Below, piece by piece: positions 56,528 to 63,368 of a DNA stretch of 64,000 nucleotides (position 1 is its first letter; each line of letters opens with the position of its first letter). The stretch lies in NCBI RefSeq assembly GCF_003461955.1, contig NZ_QTYB01000009.1:122067-186066 (forward strand), written 5' to 3'. The translations under genes were made by a program, and so were the position numbers. Below the pieces are notes generated by a model. It saw nothing but the letters and a program-made list of their open reading frames with translations, ran no database searches and had not been told where the DNA came from. The stretch is from Ruminococcus sp. AM36-2AA. GTDB taxonomy: Bacteria; Bacillota; Clostridia; Lachnospirales; Lachnospiraceae.

Positions 56528-56581
56528 ATACAGGCAGATGGAATTGCCTGTATAGAAGTGCGCTCTTAGCGTTGCTAAGAG
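56528..56581 (+). other. Candidate origin of transfer (oriT) of MOBQ type
   Basis: ATACAGGCA and TGCCTGTAT form an inverted repeat (56528-56553). Directly after it stands AGAAGTGCGCTCT (56554-56566), close to the RSF1010/MOBQ nick region (TAAGTGCGCCCT). A second hairpin CTCTTAGC-GTT-GCTAAGAG follows. Inverted repeat plus nick motif in this order is the known MOBQ oriT layout. The nested element encodes a MOBQ relaxase, which is the expected user. Confidence 0.65.
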
Positions 56582-56583
56582 AT

Positions 56584-56685
56584 TTATGCCGTATCCGGCG
56601 TGTTATCTTTTTTCAATTTCTTTTTTCGACTTCTGAAGCATTCTTCCAGTTTTAATAATTTGACATGTCTGCTCTTGTTACTCAT
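56584..56685 (-). CDS. Possible 33-residue basic peptide
   Basis: MSNKSRHVKLLKLEECFRSR, followed by a lysine-rich segment and NTPDTA. Its ATG overlaps the end of the XRE gene by eight bases in another frame. It ends next to the candidate oriT. No family was recognised; it may be a translated remnant. Confidence 0.35.
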   Translation of the reverse strand: MSNKSRHVKLLKLEECFRSRKKKLKKDNTPDTA

Positions 56686-56884
56686 CATCTGTAAATTCCA
56701 GCATCTCATCAACGGTGCAGTCCAGCTTCTTGCAGATCTTCTCAATCGTCTCCATTGATACATACTGGTTTTTTCCCATCCTGGCAAGAATATTTCCACT
56801 GATCCCGGTGAGGTACTGCATCTCTATCCGCTTCATATTTTTATCTATGAGCATTTTCCATAATCTGTTATAACTTACGCCCAT
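56678..56884 (-). CDS. Small XRE-type helix-turn-helix protein
   Basis: A 68-residue protein: MGVSYNRLWKMLIDKNMKRI, then EMQYLTGISGNILARMGKNQ and a C-terminal KICKKLDCTVDEMLEF. This is the YozG/Cro-type small HTH in which the whole protein is the DNA-binding fold. GGAGG stands ahead of the ATG. It lies between SSB and the candidate oriT and probably regulates the nested element's genes. Confidence 0.8.
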   Translation of the reverse strand: MGVSYNRLWKMLIDKNMKRIEMQYLTGISGNILARMGKNQYVSMETIEKICKKLDCTVDEMLEFTDDE

Positions 56885-57030
56885 AAGCAACCTCCATATT
56901 TTTCATCTGAACATATTTTGATTATATCACGATTTCGTTAGGTTGAATACCTGTAATTTTTGATGTCTTCTGTAAAATGGAAAAGAGGATGCCCCGACAA
57001 AGGGCAACCTCTCCAACCATTTACTTCGGT

Positions 57031-57441
57031 TTAGTCGAATGGAACCTCACCTTCCGGTGCTTCCATAAATCCGTCCTTATCTGTTTTCGGTGTTTCCGAT
57101 GAATCAGCTCCAACACCATTATCCTTGTTCTGGGCAAATTCATGTTCTTCCACGATCACATCTGTAGTATAAATTGTTTTCCCGTCCTTGTCCTTATAAT
57201 TGCCAGTGCTGATACGACCGCCAATCACAATCCTCATTCCCTTGTGAAGATATTTCTGTGCAAACTCTGCACTCTTTCCGAATGTGACACAGGAAATAAA
57301 ATCCGCTTCCTGTTCACCGTCACGTTTATATCTTCTGTTTACCGCCAGTGTATATCTTGCTACTGCCATATCATTATCTTTTCCGGCATATTTGATCTCC
57401 GGATTCTTTGTCAGTCTTCCCATTAAAACCACTTTATTCAT
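57031..57441 (-). CDS. ssb: Single-stranded DNA-binding protein
   Basis: A 136-residue SSB: MNKVVLMGRLTKNPEIKYAG with the OB fold, DFISCVTFGKSAEFAQKYLH and RIVIGGRISTGNYKDKDGKT, then a short polar tail ending EVPFD. The acidic PF-type tip suggests that it still binds partner proteins. Mobile elements carry their own SSB to coat transferred single strands. It follows an unknown 99-residue gene with a 23-base gap. Confidence 0.92.
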   Translation of the reverse strand: MNKVVLMGRLTKNPEIKYAGKDNDMAVARYTLAVNRRYKRDGEQEADFISCVTFGKSAEFAQKYLHKGMRIVIGGRISTGNYKDKDGKTIYTTDVIVEEHEFAQNKDNGVGADSSETPKTDKDGFMEAPEGEVPFD

Positions 57442-57464
57442 AATCGTTACTGTCCTTTCCGCAG

Positions 57465-57764
57465 CTACGCTGCCATTGCATATTCTTCATCATCTGTTTC
57501 ATCGTCCGGCATAAACATTGCACATGCTTCCGGTGGATTGGTATCATCCGGTGAAAATATTTTCCGGATCATTTCATACATGATCGGATACCGATATGCG
57601 ATTTCTTCTCTTGCAAGGAATCTGCATACCCTGTAAAGATTCTTTTTCATTTCTTCATCTGTTGTAAGCATGGCAACCAGATGGATTCTCTCCCTTGTAT
57701 AAATCAGATTCGGGCATCCAAACCAGTTAATCAACTGCATTTCTTTCATTTTCAGTTCTGTCAT
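57465..57764 (-). CDS. Unknown acidic protein upstream of ssb
   Basis: A 99-residue protein, MTELKMKEMQLINWFGCPNL, then LVAMLTTDEEMKKNLYRVCR, with an acidic tail (MPDDETDDEEYAMAA). AAAGGAGC precedes the chosen start; an ATG seven codons earlier overlaps that site. It is the first clear gene after a 600-base structured leader. I do not recognise the family; similar genes are often paired with ssb in Firmicutes mobile elements. Confidence 0.65.
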   Translation of the reverse strand: MTELKMKEMQLINWFGCPNLIYTRERIHLVAMLTTDEEMKKNLYRVCRFLAREEIAYRYPIMYEMIRKIFSPDDTNPPEACAMFMPDDETDDEEYAMAA

Positions 57765-57785
57765 AAACTGCTCCTTTCCGGGCAT

Positions 57786-58404
57786 TTTGCCCTGTAAACA
57801 TTGTCATCAGTTTCATTCGTCCGGCGGTCTGGCGTGCGTTTCCCTGTCACCTGCAGCCGTCTCAGACTGCCTCTGCCTGCATCAGCAGGTCACTGACCAT
57901 AAGGCTTCGGTCAGCCGCCCATCATCGGGAGTGTCATTATAATTTCGCTCGCTCTCAGAAAAAGAAAGGTCATGGCATAACTCCTGTTAGGCTTCCAGGG
58001 TGCACTTATCGGTTGTCAAGGTTCATCGAAGGAACATTCCAAAACGTCCTCTGATTACTAGAGTCAAATGACTTCGCAAGATGCAAAAGATTCGTGATAT
58101 TTTTTTGCATTTTTATCATTTTTTCTTTTACTTTTGTTAGTCCCTTCACATACTCTGTACTGAGACAGGCAAAAGCGGACATCTTTGGGGTAAAATTTTT
58201 AAAATAATTGTTCCTCTACCTATAAAGCCTGGGAAGCGGTATTTACCAACCCCCTTTTGCAAGTTTTTTTCGCATAAATGAAATATTCCCTCACTAATAG
58301 CAAGTTTCAGAGGGCATTTGGACGGTACTTTTGCAGAAAAAATTATTTTTCCACTAATCACACGTGGGAATTTGAAGAATGTCAGATAATTTTGAAAAAA
58401 TCCA
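57786..58404 (-). other. Long structured leader upstream of the ssb operon
   Basis: Over 600 bases without a convincing gene. The part 57830-57960 is rich in paired segments (for example CTGACC..GGTCAG near 57894-57915, and CCTGC..GCAGG near 57878). On the minus strand a 20-codon frame (57911-57973, MTFLFLRASEIIMTLPMMGG) follows CAGGAG and could be a leader peptide. The part 58000-58140 includes TTGACA on the minus strand. The 71-codon minus frame at 58146-58361 looks accidental. Confidence 0.4.
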
Positions 58405-58437
58405 AAAAAGAAGCACCGACCGTTATAGTCAGTGCTT
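58405..58437 (-). terminator. Terminator after the phosphate cargo genes
   Basis: AAGCAC-TGAC and GTCG-GTGCTT pair (one mismatch), followed on the minus strand by CTTTTTT. It begins 24 bases after the PstS-like stop. Confidence 0.75.
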
Positions 58438-58460
58438 GTAAGATATTATATTCGTTTTTC

Positions 58461-59315
58461 TCAGGAAAGATCATCCCAGTTTTTATATGTTCCATTGTAC
58501 AGACCTGTAAGTTGTTTTATTGTAAGATTTTCCAGTGGATTTTCTTCATTTATCACAATAGCTATAGCATCTTTTCCAATGACTTTTGTTTCCAGAAGCT
58601 CTGCTTCATAATCCTTTAATTCTCTGGATGACATTGCGAAATCACACTCTCCACTTATCACCGCCGTAATCCCTCTTGAAGAATCTGTTGCTTTTACTTC
58701 TATTTCAGCATTTGGATTTTGTTTCTGATAGTCATCTGCCAGTGCTTTTACCATTGGTTCCATTGAAGTGGATCCTTCAATCAGAATCTTTCCTTCTGAC
58801 TTGTCAGAAAGGAATGTTGTTGTACTGTCAGCCTGAATACAATATTGTTTCACAATATCCTGTCCTTTACTCTTTACATAAGTCAGGAAATCCTGTTCCA
58901 CATCTGTCAGTTCTCCATTATAAGCCAGATAATAATCCCTGCAAAGAGGATAACTGTTATTGTCTATTGTTTTCTCAGAAGGAAGAACTCCGTTGATTTG
59001 AAGTATTTTTCCATTCGTATCTGTTGCGGAACTATATGCGACATAACCAACTGCGTTTTTATCTTCTTCCACCTTTTTCAGAACTTTCTCTGTAGAATCA
59101 ACAACTATTCCTGTATCACTCTCAGGCAGTTTCAAAAGATTCTCAAATTCTGCTCTGGTTCCTGACCCTTCTTCTCGTGATACAGCTGTGACAGCTCCCA
59201 TAGCAGACAGATCCGGCAATGGCTCTTCCTCGGTTCCACATGCTGTTATTCCCGTTGCCAGCATTATCATTATCAGCAGAAGTGCAGATTTTCGGATGTT
59301 TTTTTTCTTTACCAT
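58461..59315 (-). CDS. PstS-like phosphate-binding lipoprotein with swapped halves
   Basis: A 284-residue lipoprotein: signal peptide with lipobox LATGITAC, so it is anchored outside the membrane. The mature part begins with AVSREEGSGTRAEFENLL, which in standard PstS lies in the C-terminal half. The usual N-terminal PstS half comes second (GKILIEGSTSMEPMVKALAD, SSRGITAVISGECDFAMSSR), and the chain ends LYNGTYKNWDDLS, where standard PstS would continue into the SREEGSGTR half. It is thus a circular permutation of the PstS fold, a form I recall from other Clostridia. The start MVKKKNIRK lies two bases beyond the symporter stop. Confidence 0.85.
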   Translation of the reverse strand: MVKKKNIRKSALLLIMIMLATGITACGTEEEPLPDLSAMGAVTAVSREEGSGTRAEFENLLKLPESDTGIVVDSTEKVLKKVEEDKNAVGYVAYSSATDTNGKILQINGVLPSEKTIDNNSYPLCRDYYLAYNGELTDVEQDFLTYVKSKGQDIVKQYCIQADSTTTFLSDKSEGKILIEGSTSMEPMVKALADDYQKQNPNAEIEVKATDSSRGITAVISGECDFAMSSRELKDYEAELLETKVIGKDAIAIVINEENPLENLTIKQLTGLYNGTYKNWDDLS

Positions 59316-59316
59316 T

Positions 59317-61035
59317 TTATACTGCACCTCTTTCCATCATTGATTTTCCCGTCTCTTCATCAAGGTTTATAAAAGCCACATTATCACAGGCTTCTTCTGC
59401 AATGCTGACACAATTATCTGCCATACGGTCAAAATTATACATGATCCCAGAAAAATATCTTGTCATAGACGCATCACAAACCTCATTTTTTACACGGTTT
59501 AAATGTGCCTTACTGTATTTTTTCTCTGCTTTATGCATTTTTTTCTTATTTTTAAAAACTGTTTCAGCCACTACAGCATCACCCTTACGGATTGCCTCCA
59601 TTGCTTTCTTTAAAAGCTGCTGGATAATATCAATGCAGTCTTCCATTTCTGAGGAGGCTTCACTGGTCAGTCTTTTTCCATTGTTATTTACTTTTTCACA
59701 TATCTGGTCAATATCTTCACATCTGTCTGCAATCCTCTGAATACTATTGTTTACATACAGTAACCCTGCCGTCTGCTCAGACTGTTGTTCTGTAAGGTTT
59801 CCGCTTGCGAATAATCTGGTAATATATTCTGTCACACTGTCCTGTAACTGATGTACAATCTCCAGATTTTCTATAAACGAACCATGAGTTTTTGAGTCTC
59901 CATCTGCTACAATCGCCGTTTTTAAATCACTTAACAGAGATTCTGCCAGTTCTCCAAGTCGGTTCAGTTCCTTAGATACCAGAACCATAGCAGCCGCCGG
60001 CTGTTCAATCACTTTCATATCCAGATATTTGGGTTCAAAAGCTGCTTTCTCTGTTTTGTCATTTCCACGGATGATTGTTGTAACAATTTTTACCATCAGC
60101 GGAATCAGTGGCAGCCAGACCAGTGTACAGACGATATTAAACGTTGTATGTGCATTTGCAATCTGTCTTGAAATCACATCAATCTCATTTCCCTTTGGTG
60201 AAATAAACTGGACAAATTTTGCAAACCACGGAACCAGGAAAATAAAAACGCAGCTTCCACTGATATTAAAAATACTATGCGCAATTGCTGTACGTTTTGC
60301 ATTTTTAGATTGTCCAATTGATGCAAGAAGTGCTGTGATCGTTGTACCTATATTATCTCCAAGAAGAATCGGAATCGCACCGGTAAGCCCTATTACACTG
60401 CTTACTCCGTCCGGTCCTGCCTGTGATGCAAAATTCTGCAGAACTGCAATCGTAGCTGAACTACTCTGCACAACCAATGTCATGACCGCTCCCAGTACAA
60501 CACCAAGAACCGGAATGGATGAAACTTTTCCCATCAGATCAACAAAGACCGGACTTCCCGCCAAAGGTTTCATGACTTCACCCATGATTTCAATTCCTTC
60601 AAATAAAAGTCCGAATGAAAAAATTACCATACCGATATTTTTAACCTTTTCTTTTTTGCTAACAAAGTTCAGAATAAATCCAACAAAGATAATTGGATAA
60701 ATATAATTGCTGATTTTAAATGCCATCAGCTGTGCCGTCATAGTGGTTCCTATGTTGGCACCAAAGATAACAGAAATTGCCTGCGGAAGACTCATAAGTC
60801 CCGCACTGACAAAACCGATAACCATAACTGTCGTCGCTGAACTGCTCTGCAATACAGCTGTTACAAGTGCTCCGGCAAGTGCTCCCATAATTGGATTTCT
60901 TGTAAGAAATCCAAGGATTTTTTTCATTCGTTCTCCTGCGGCTTTCTGAAGTGCATCACTCATGCTGTTCATTCCATAAAGGAACAAGGCAAGGCCACCG
61001 ATCAGACCAAAAACCACTTTCACATTCTCGTTCAT
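59317..61035 (-). CDS. Na+/phosphate symporter with PhoU-like tail (NptA/PF02690 family)
   Basis: A 572-residue protein. Two inverted membrane repeats carry the signature QSSSATT (AVLQSSSATTVMVIG near 65; TLVVQSSSATIAVLQ near 210). The C-terminal 190 residues are helical and PhoU-like (KELNRLGELAESLLSDLKTA). Sodium-driven phosphate uptake is the family role. AGGAGAGG precedes the start MNENVKVVF. It is two bases ahead of the PstS-like lipoprotein, so a two-gene phosphate unit is carried by the nested element. No PstCAB genes are present. Confidence 0.9.
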   Translation of the reverse strand: MNENVKVVFGLIGGLALFLYGMNSMSDALQKAAGERMKKILGFLTRNPIMGALAGALVTAVLQSSSATTVMVIGFVSAGLMSLPQAISVIFGANIGTTMTAQLMAFKISNYIYPIIFVGFILNFVSKKEKVKNIGMVIFSFGLLFEGIEIMGEVMKPLAGSPVFVDLMGKVSSIPVLGVVLGAVMTLVVQSSSATIAVLQNFASQAGPDGVSSVIGLTGAIPILLGDNIGTTITALLASIGQSKNAKRTAIAHSIFNISGSCVFIFLVPWFAKFVQFISPKGNEIDVISRQIANAHTTFNIVCTLVWLPLIPLMVKIVTTIIRGNDKTEKAAFEPKYLDMKVIEQPAAAMVLVSKELNRLGELAESLLSDLKTAIVADGDSKTHGSFIENLEIVHQLQDSVTEYITRLFASGNLTEQQSEQTAGLLYVNNSIQRIADRCEDIDQICEKVNNNGKRLTSEASSEMEDCIDIIQQLLKKAMEAIRKGDAVVAETVFKNKKKMHKAEKKYSKAHLNRVKNEVCDASMTRYFSGIMYNFDRMADNCVSIAEEACDNVAFINLDEETGKSMMERGAV

Positions 61036-61207
61036 TTCTCTTTCCTCTCCTGTTATTATATAAGATCTACATTTTCCTATACAATTATAGAAGACAGAAA
61101 TCAAATCTATGTGAGTGCTTGTGTAAAATAGGTGTAAAAATCAATGGAAATCTTTATAATGTTATAATTGACTTATTCATTTTTCACCTGCTGACATATA
61201 GTTTTCA

Positions 61208-61990
61208 TTACGATTTATTATTCAGTCTACGTAATACCAACATCGCCTCATTCCTTACATTTTTGAACGTTCTGTCCGGTCTTCCAAGAAAATATCCTTG
61301 TCCGTAATGAACACCTAATCTACACAGACACTCCAACTCTGCTTCTGTTTCTATCCCTTCTGCAATCAGAATTGCTCCTGTCTCATTACAGTAATGCAAC
61401 AGAAATTCCATCATAATTTCCTTTTTCTTATGTTTTTGAATATCTCTGACCAGTTCTATATCAACTTTTAAGTAGTTTGGCGATGTATTTACTACACGGT
61501 TCAGACCAGAATATCCAGCTCCAACATCATCCAAAGCTATTTCATATCCCTGATCTGCATAATGCTTCATAATCTGTTGCAGAATCTGATAGTTTTCTAT
61601 ATCCGACCGTTCCGTTATTTCAAATACAATGTCACAGGACGGTACTCCGGCTTTCGCAGCCTTACGGTTTGTAAATCCCTGTATGAACGATTTATCCTGA
61701 ATGATATTACCATCTACATTAAGAAATAATTTTGCATGTTCTGGTTTATTCGCCGCTGCCTTCAATGCTTTATTTCTGCACAATTTTTCCAATTTCCAAA
61801 CACAGCCTACCTGTTCAGCAATCACAAACAAATCTGAAATCATAAGAGTCGTATCATGCCTGTCGATACGACTAAGAGCTTCATATCCTGCCACATCTCC
61901 AGTCTGTAAATTTACAATCGGCTGAAATACCGGATATATAGCCTTTCTTTCTAATATTTTATAAAATTCATCTGCATTTTTTACTTTCAT
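61208..61990 (-). CDS. EAL-domain cyclic di-GMP phosphodiesterase
   Basis: A 260-residue single EAL domain. Catalytic motifs seen in order: GYEALSR (EAL), FEITERS, ALDDVGAGYSGL (Asp pair), YLKVDIELV (KxD), IAEGIETEAE (Glu) and YGQGYFLGRP. The NxxP strand reads NVDG. Most metal and general-base residues appear intact, so hydrolysis of c-di-GMP is likely. No sensor domain is attached. It is upstream of the phosphate genes on the same strand with a 170-base gap. It may tune adhesion or transfer in the host cell (inference). Confidence 0.88.
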   Translation of the reverse strand: MKVKNADEFYKILERKAIYPVFQPIVNLQTGDVAGYEALSRIDRHDTTLMISDLFVIAEQVGCVWKLEKLCRNKALKAAANKPEHAKLFLNVDGNIIQDKSFIQGFTNRKAAKAGVPSCDIVFEITERSDIENYQILQQIMKHYADQGYEIALDDVGAGYSGLNRVVNTSPNYLKVDIELVRDIQKHKKKEIMMEFLLHYCNETGAILIAEGIETEAELECLCRLGVHYGQGYFLGRPDRTFKNVRNEAMLVLRRLNNKS

Positions 61991-62189
61991 TATTTCTTCT
62001 CTGCCTCTGTGAATACATTTTCTGTAACCCTATCAACCCACTATATGATATCATCACTTTTTCATCCTTCAATCAGATTTAAGTAAAATCATAGTAAATT
62101 TTCACCATTGTTCAGCCAGACCAATTCTTATATAACACAAAGCAAATACGTACTACCACCTGTTTTTTATTATGAAAACTATATTAAAT

Positions 62190-62221
62190 GAGGCTCTTAC
62201 TGTCTATACAATAAAAGCCTC
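62190..62221 (-). terminator. Possible terminator between TnpV pair and EAL gene
   Basis: GAGGCT pairs with AGCCTC across a 20-base loop that has little further pairing; the minus strand then reads ATTTAATATAG. It lies just past the stop of the 93-residue gene. The stem is short. Confidence 0.35.
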
Positions 62222-62248
62222 GTTATATATAGTCTATGTTCTGATTAT

Positions 62249-62530
62249 TCAGATCTTACTGTCTTTTTCACACACCAGTCTTTCATAATCCAGAAATCCC
62301 CGGATATACATTTCTTTTGCCACAATTCCCTCCATTGCATTTTTCGCTGAAATAATCCTGTCCAGTGTCTGCCACATCTCCTGTCCGCCATCTCTGAGGA
62401 CCGGTTCCAGTATTTCTATGTAATGATGAATTTCTGCTTCCAGAGTGAACATCTCCGGGTCAGATTCAAGAAATCTTTCCAGCTCCCGCTGGTATTCTTC
62501 ATAATAACTTTCAATCAGTTCTCTTCTCAT
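62249..62530 (-). CDS. Unknown protein paired with TnpV
   Basis: A 93-residue acidic helical protein: MRRELIESYYEEYQRELERF, then EAEIHHYIEILEPVLRDGGQ and RGFLDYERLVCEK. It begins 14 bases after the TnpV stop, with GGGGGATTCTAGAT upstream. I do not recognise a characterised family. Its coupling to TnpV at the right end of the nested element suggests a joint role. Confidence 0.6.
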   Translation of the reverse strand: MRRELIESYYEEYQRELERFLESDPEMFTLEAEIHHYIEILEPVLRDGGQEMWQTLDRIISAKNAMEGIVAKEMYIRGFLDYERLVCEKDSKI

Positions 62531-62544
62531 ATCTAGAATCCCCC

Positions 62545-62892
62545 TTATACATAAATCAGTTCCTGCTTGATGATCTCAGCAGCCCGGTTGCGGATATTGT
62601 TACAGTGGCATAGCCATTCCATAGGATTCTGTCTCTTCAGTTCCTCGGAAACTCCCTCCGCACTTCGCATCTGAGTTTCGATCAATTCAAAGCGTTCCTG
62701 TGCCTGTTCATTCAGATCTGCCAAATAACTGTCCAGCCTGGCGGTCAGAAGAAGATATGTATAAGTTCCAGATTTATGTTCTTTCAGATATTCCTTCCGA
62801 AGCATTCCCCATAAGCCAATCGGTCTGGTTTCCTCCGGGTAGTAAAGATTCGGTAAATAATAGTCTCCCACTTTTGTGTATTCGATTTTCAT
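62545..62892 (-). CDS. TnpV transposon-encoded protein (nested element copy)
   Basis: A 115-residue TnpV: MKIEYTKVGDYYLPNLYYPE, PIGLWGMLRKEYLKEHKSGT, LLTARLDSYLADLNEQAQER and a C-terminal RNRAAEIIKQELIYV. The start has AAAGGAGA upstream; an in-frame start 11 codons earlier lacks one. It is the first gene inside the right attachment site. Three other TnpV sequences in the window lie at 7700, 19426 and 25333. Confidence 0.82.
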   Translation of the reverse strand: MKIEYTKVGDYYLPNLYYPEETRPIGLWGMLRKEYLKEHKSGTYTYLLLTARLDSYLADLNEQAQERFELIETQMRSAEGVSEELKRQNPMEWLCHCNNIRNRAAEIIKQELIYV

Positions 62893-62957
62893 GGTGTCTC
62901 CTTTCGCTTTGCATGAAATTGTCATGTTATCTGCGTAGGATGTGCATTTTCTCTTTA

Positions 62958-62992
62958 AAATCTTTTCACATAGAAGACATTAAGTGTTTTAT
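62958..62992. other. Right attachment site of the nested element
   Basis: The minus strand reads maff2 ... core ATAAAACA (62985-62992), then CTTAAT and the inward arm GTCTTCTATGTGAAAAGA. This arm is the inverted partner of the left arm. Joining both ends recreates an attP with arms about 14 bases apart around the core. Confidence 0.8.
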
Positions 62993-63127
62993 TCCTTGTG
63001 ACTTTGCACCCGGATTGTCCGTTCCATATCCTTCCAGCAGATTGATCACTCCCCAGGCTGCAAGTCCGGCTCCGATCGCACAAACCAATGTTTTTAAGGT
63101 CGTAATTGCCGTTGTAAAAAATGCCAT
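62966..63127 (-). pseudogene. Maff2 N-terminal half (cut by the nested element)
   Basis: A 53-codon frame, MAFFTTAITTLKTLVCAIGA, GLAAWGVINLLEGYGTDNPG, AKSQGIKHLMSSM. Up to GIK it is Maff2; the final residues HLMSSM come from the inserted element. The original continuation (QLMAGGGIVLIG) is at 44768-44848. Maff2 is a small VirB2/pilin-like membrane protein of Tn1549-type elements. With the second helix missing, the product is probably inactive unless the nested element excises. Confidence 0.85.
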
Positions 63128-63264
63128 AAGTGTACCTTTGGAAAACTTACATTTTCCAGTCCTTTCTTAGATTTTTTCCAGAAAGGGAAGAAAACACTAT
63201 ATAAACCCTGCCTTTTGTGCTACACTAAGCATAGGATTTTCTACTTGGAAAATTCCTCACACGT

Positions 63265-63304
63265 ACAGTCGGTATATTCATTTTCGTCGATGGATACCGA
63301 CTGT
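63265..63304. terminator. Hairpin between virD4 and maff2
   Basis: ACAGTCGGTAT and ATACCGACTGT form a perfect 11-bp stem with an 18-base loop. TTCCTTTTTT follows on the plus strand. On the minus strand it lies 65 bases past the VirD4 stop and may attenuate read-through toward maff2. Confidence 0.6.
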
Positions 63305-63368
63305 TCCTTTTTTCCAAATTATTCATGATTTCCTCCCATGATCCACTTCCCGACAATTTGTCGAGAAG

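Larger units (their letters stand above)
44841..62992. mobile_element. 18.1 kb mobilizable element inserted in maff2 by a large serine recombinase
   Basis: The two halves of maff2 bracket this segment. Both junctions share ATAAAACA. Inside each end lie inverted arms of 21 bases that agree at 18 positions (GTCTTTTATGAGAAAATA on the left, GTCTTCTATGTGAAAAGA on the right, read inward). This is what a serine-integrase attP looks like after integration. The left end carries the large serine recombinase, facing the junction. The element also has a MOBQ relaxase, DUF3847, primase-helicase, SSB and a candidate oriT, but no mating-pore genes. It is best classed as an integrative mobilizable element that could ride on its host ICE. 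Confidence 0.85.

Noticed and set aside
58146..58361. A 71-codon minus-strand frame in the gap before the phosphate terminator
   Set aside because: No ribosome site, no family and an unlikely amino-acid composition; probably chance.
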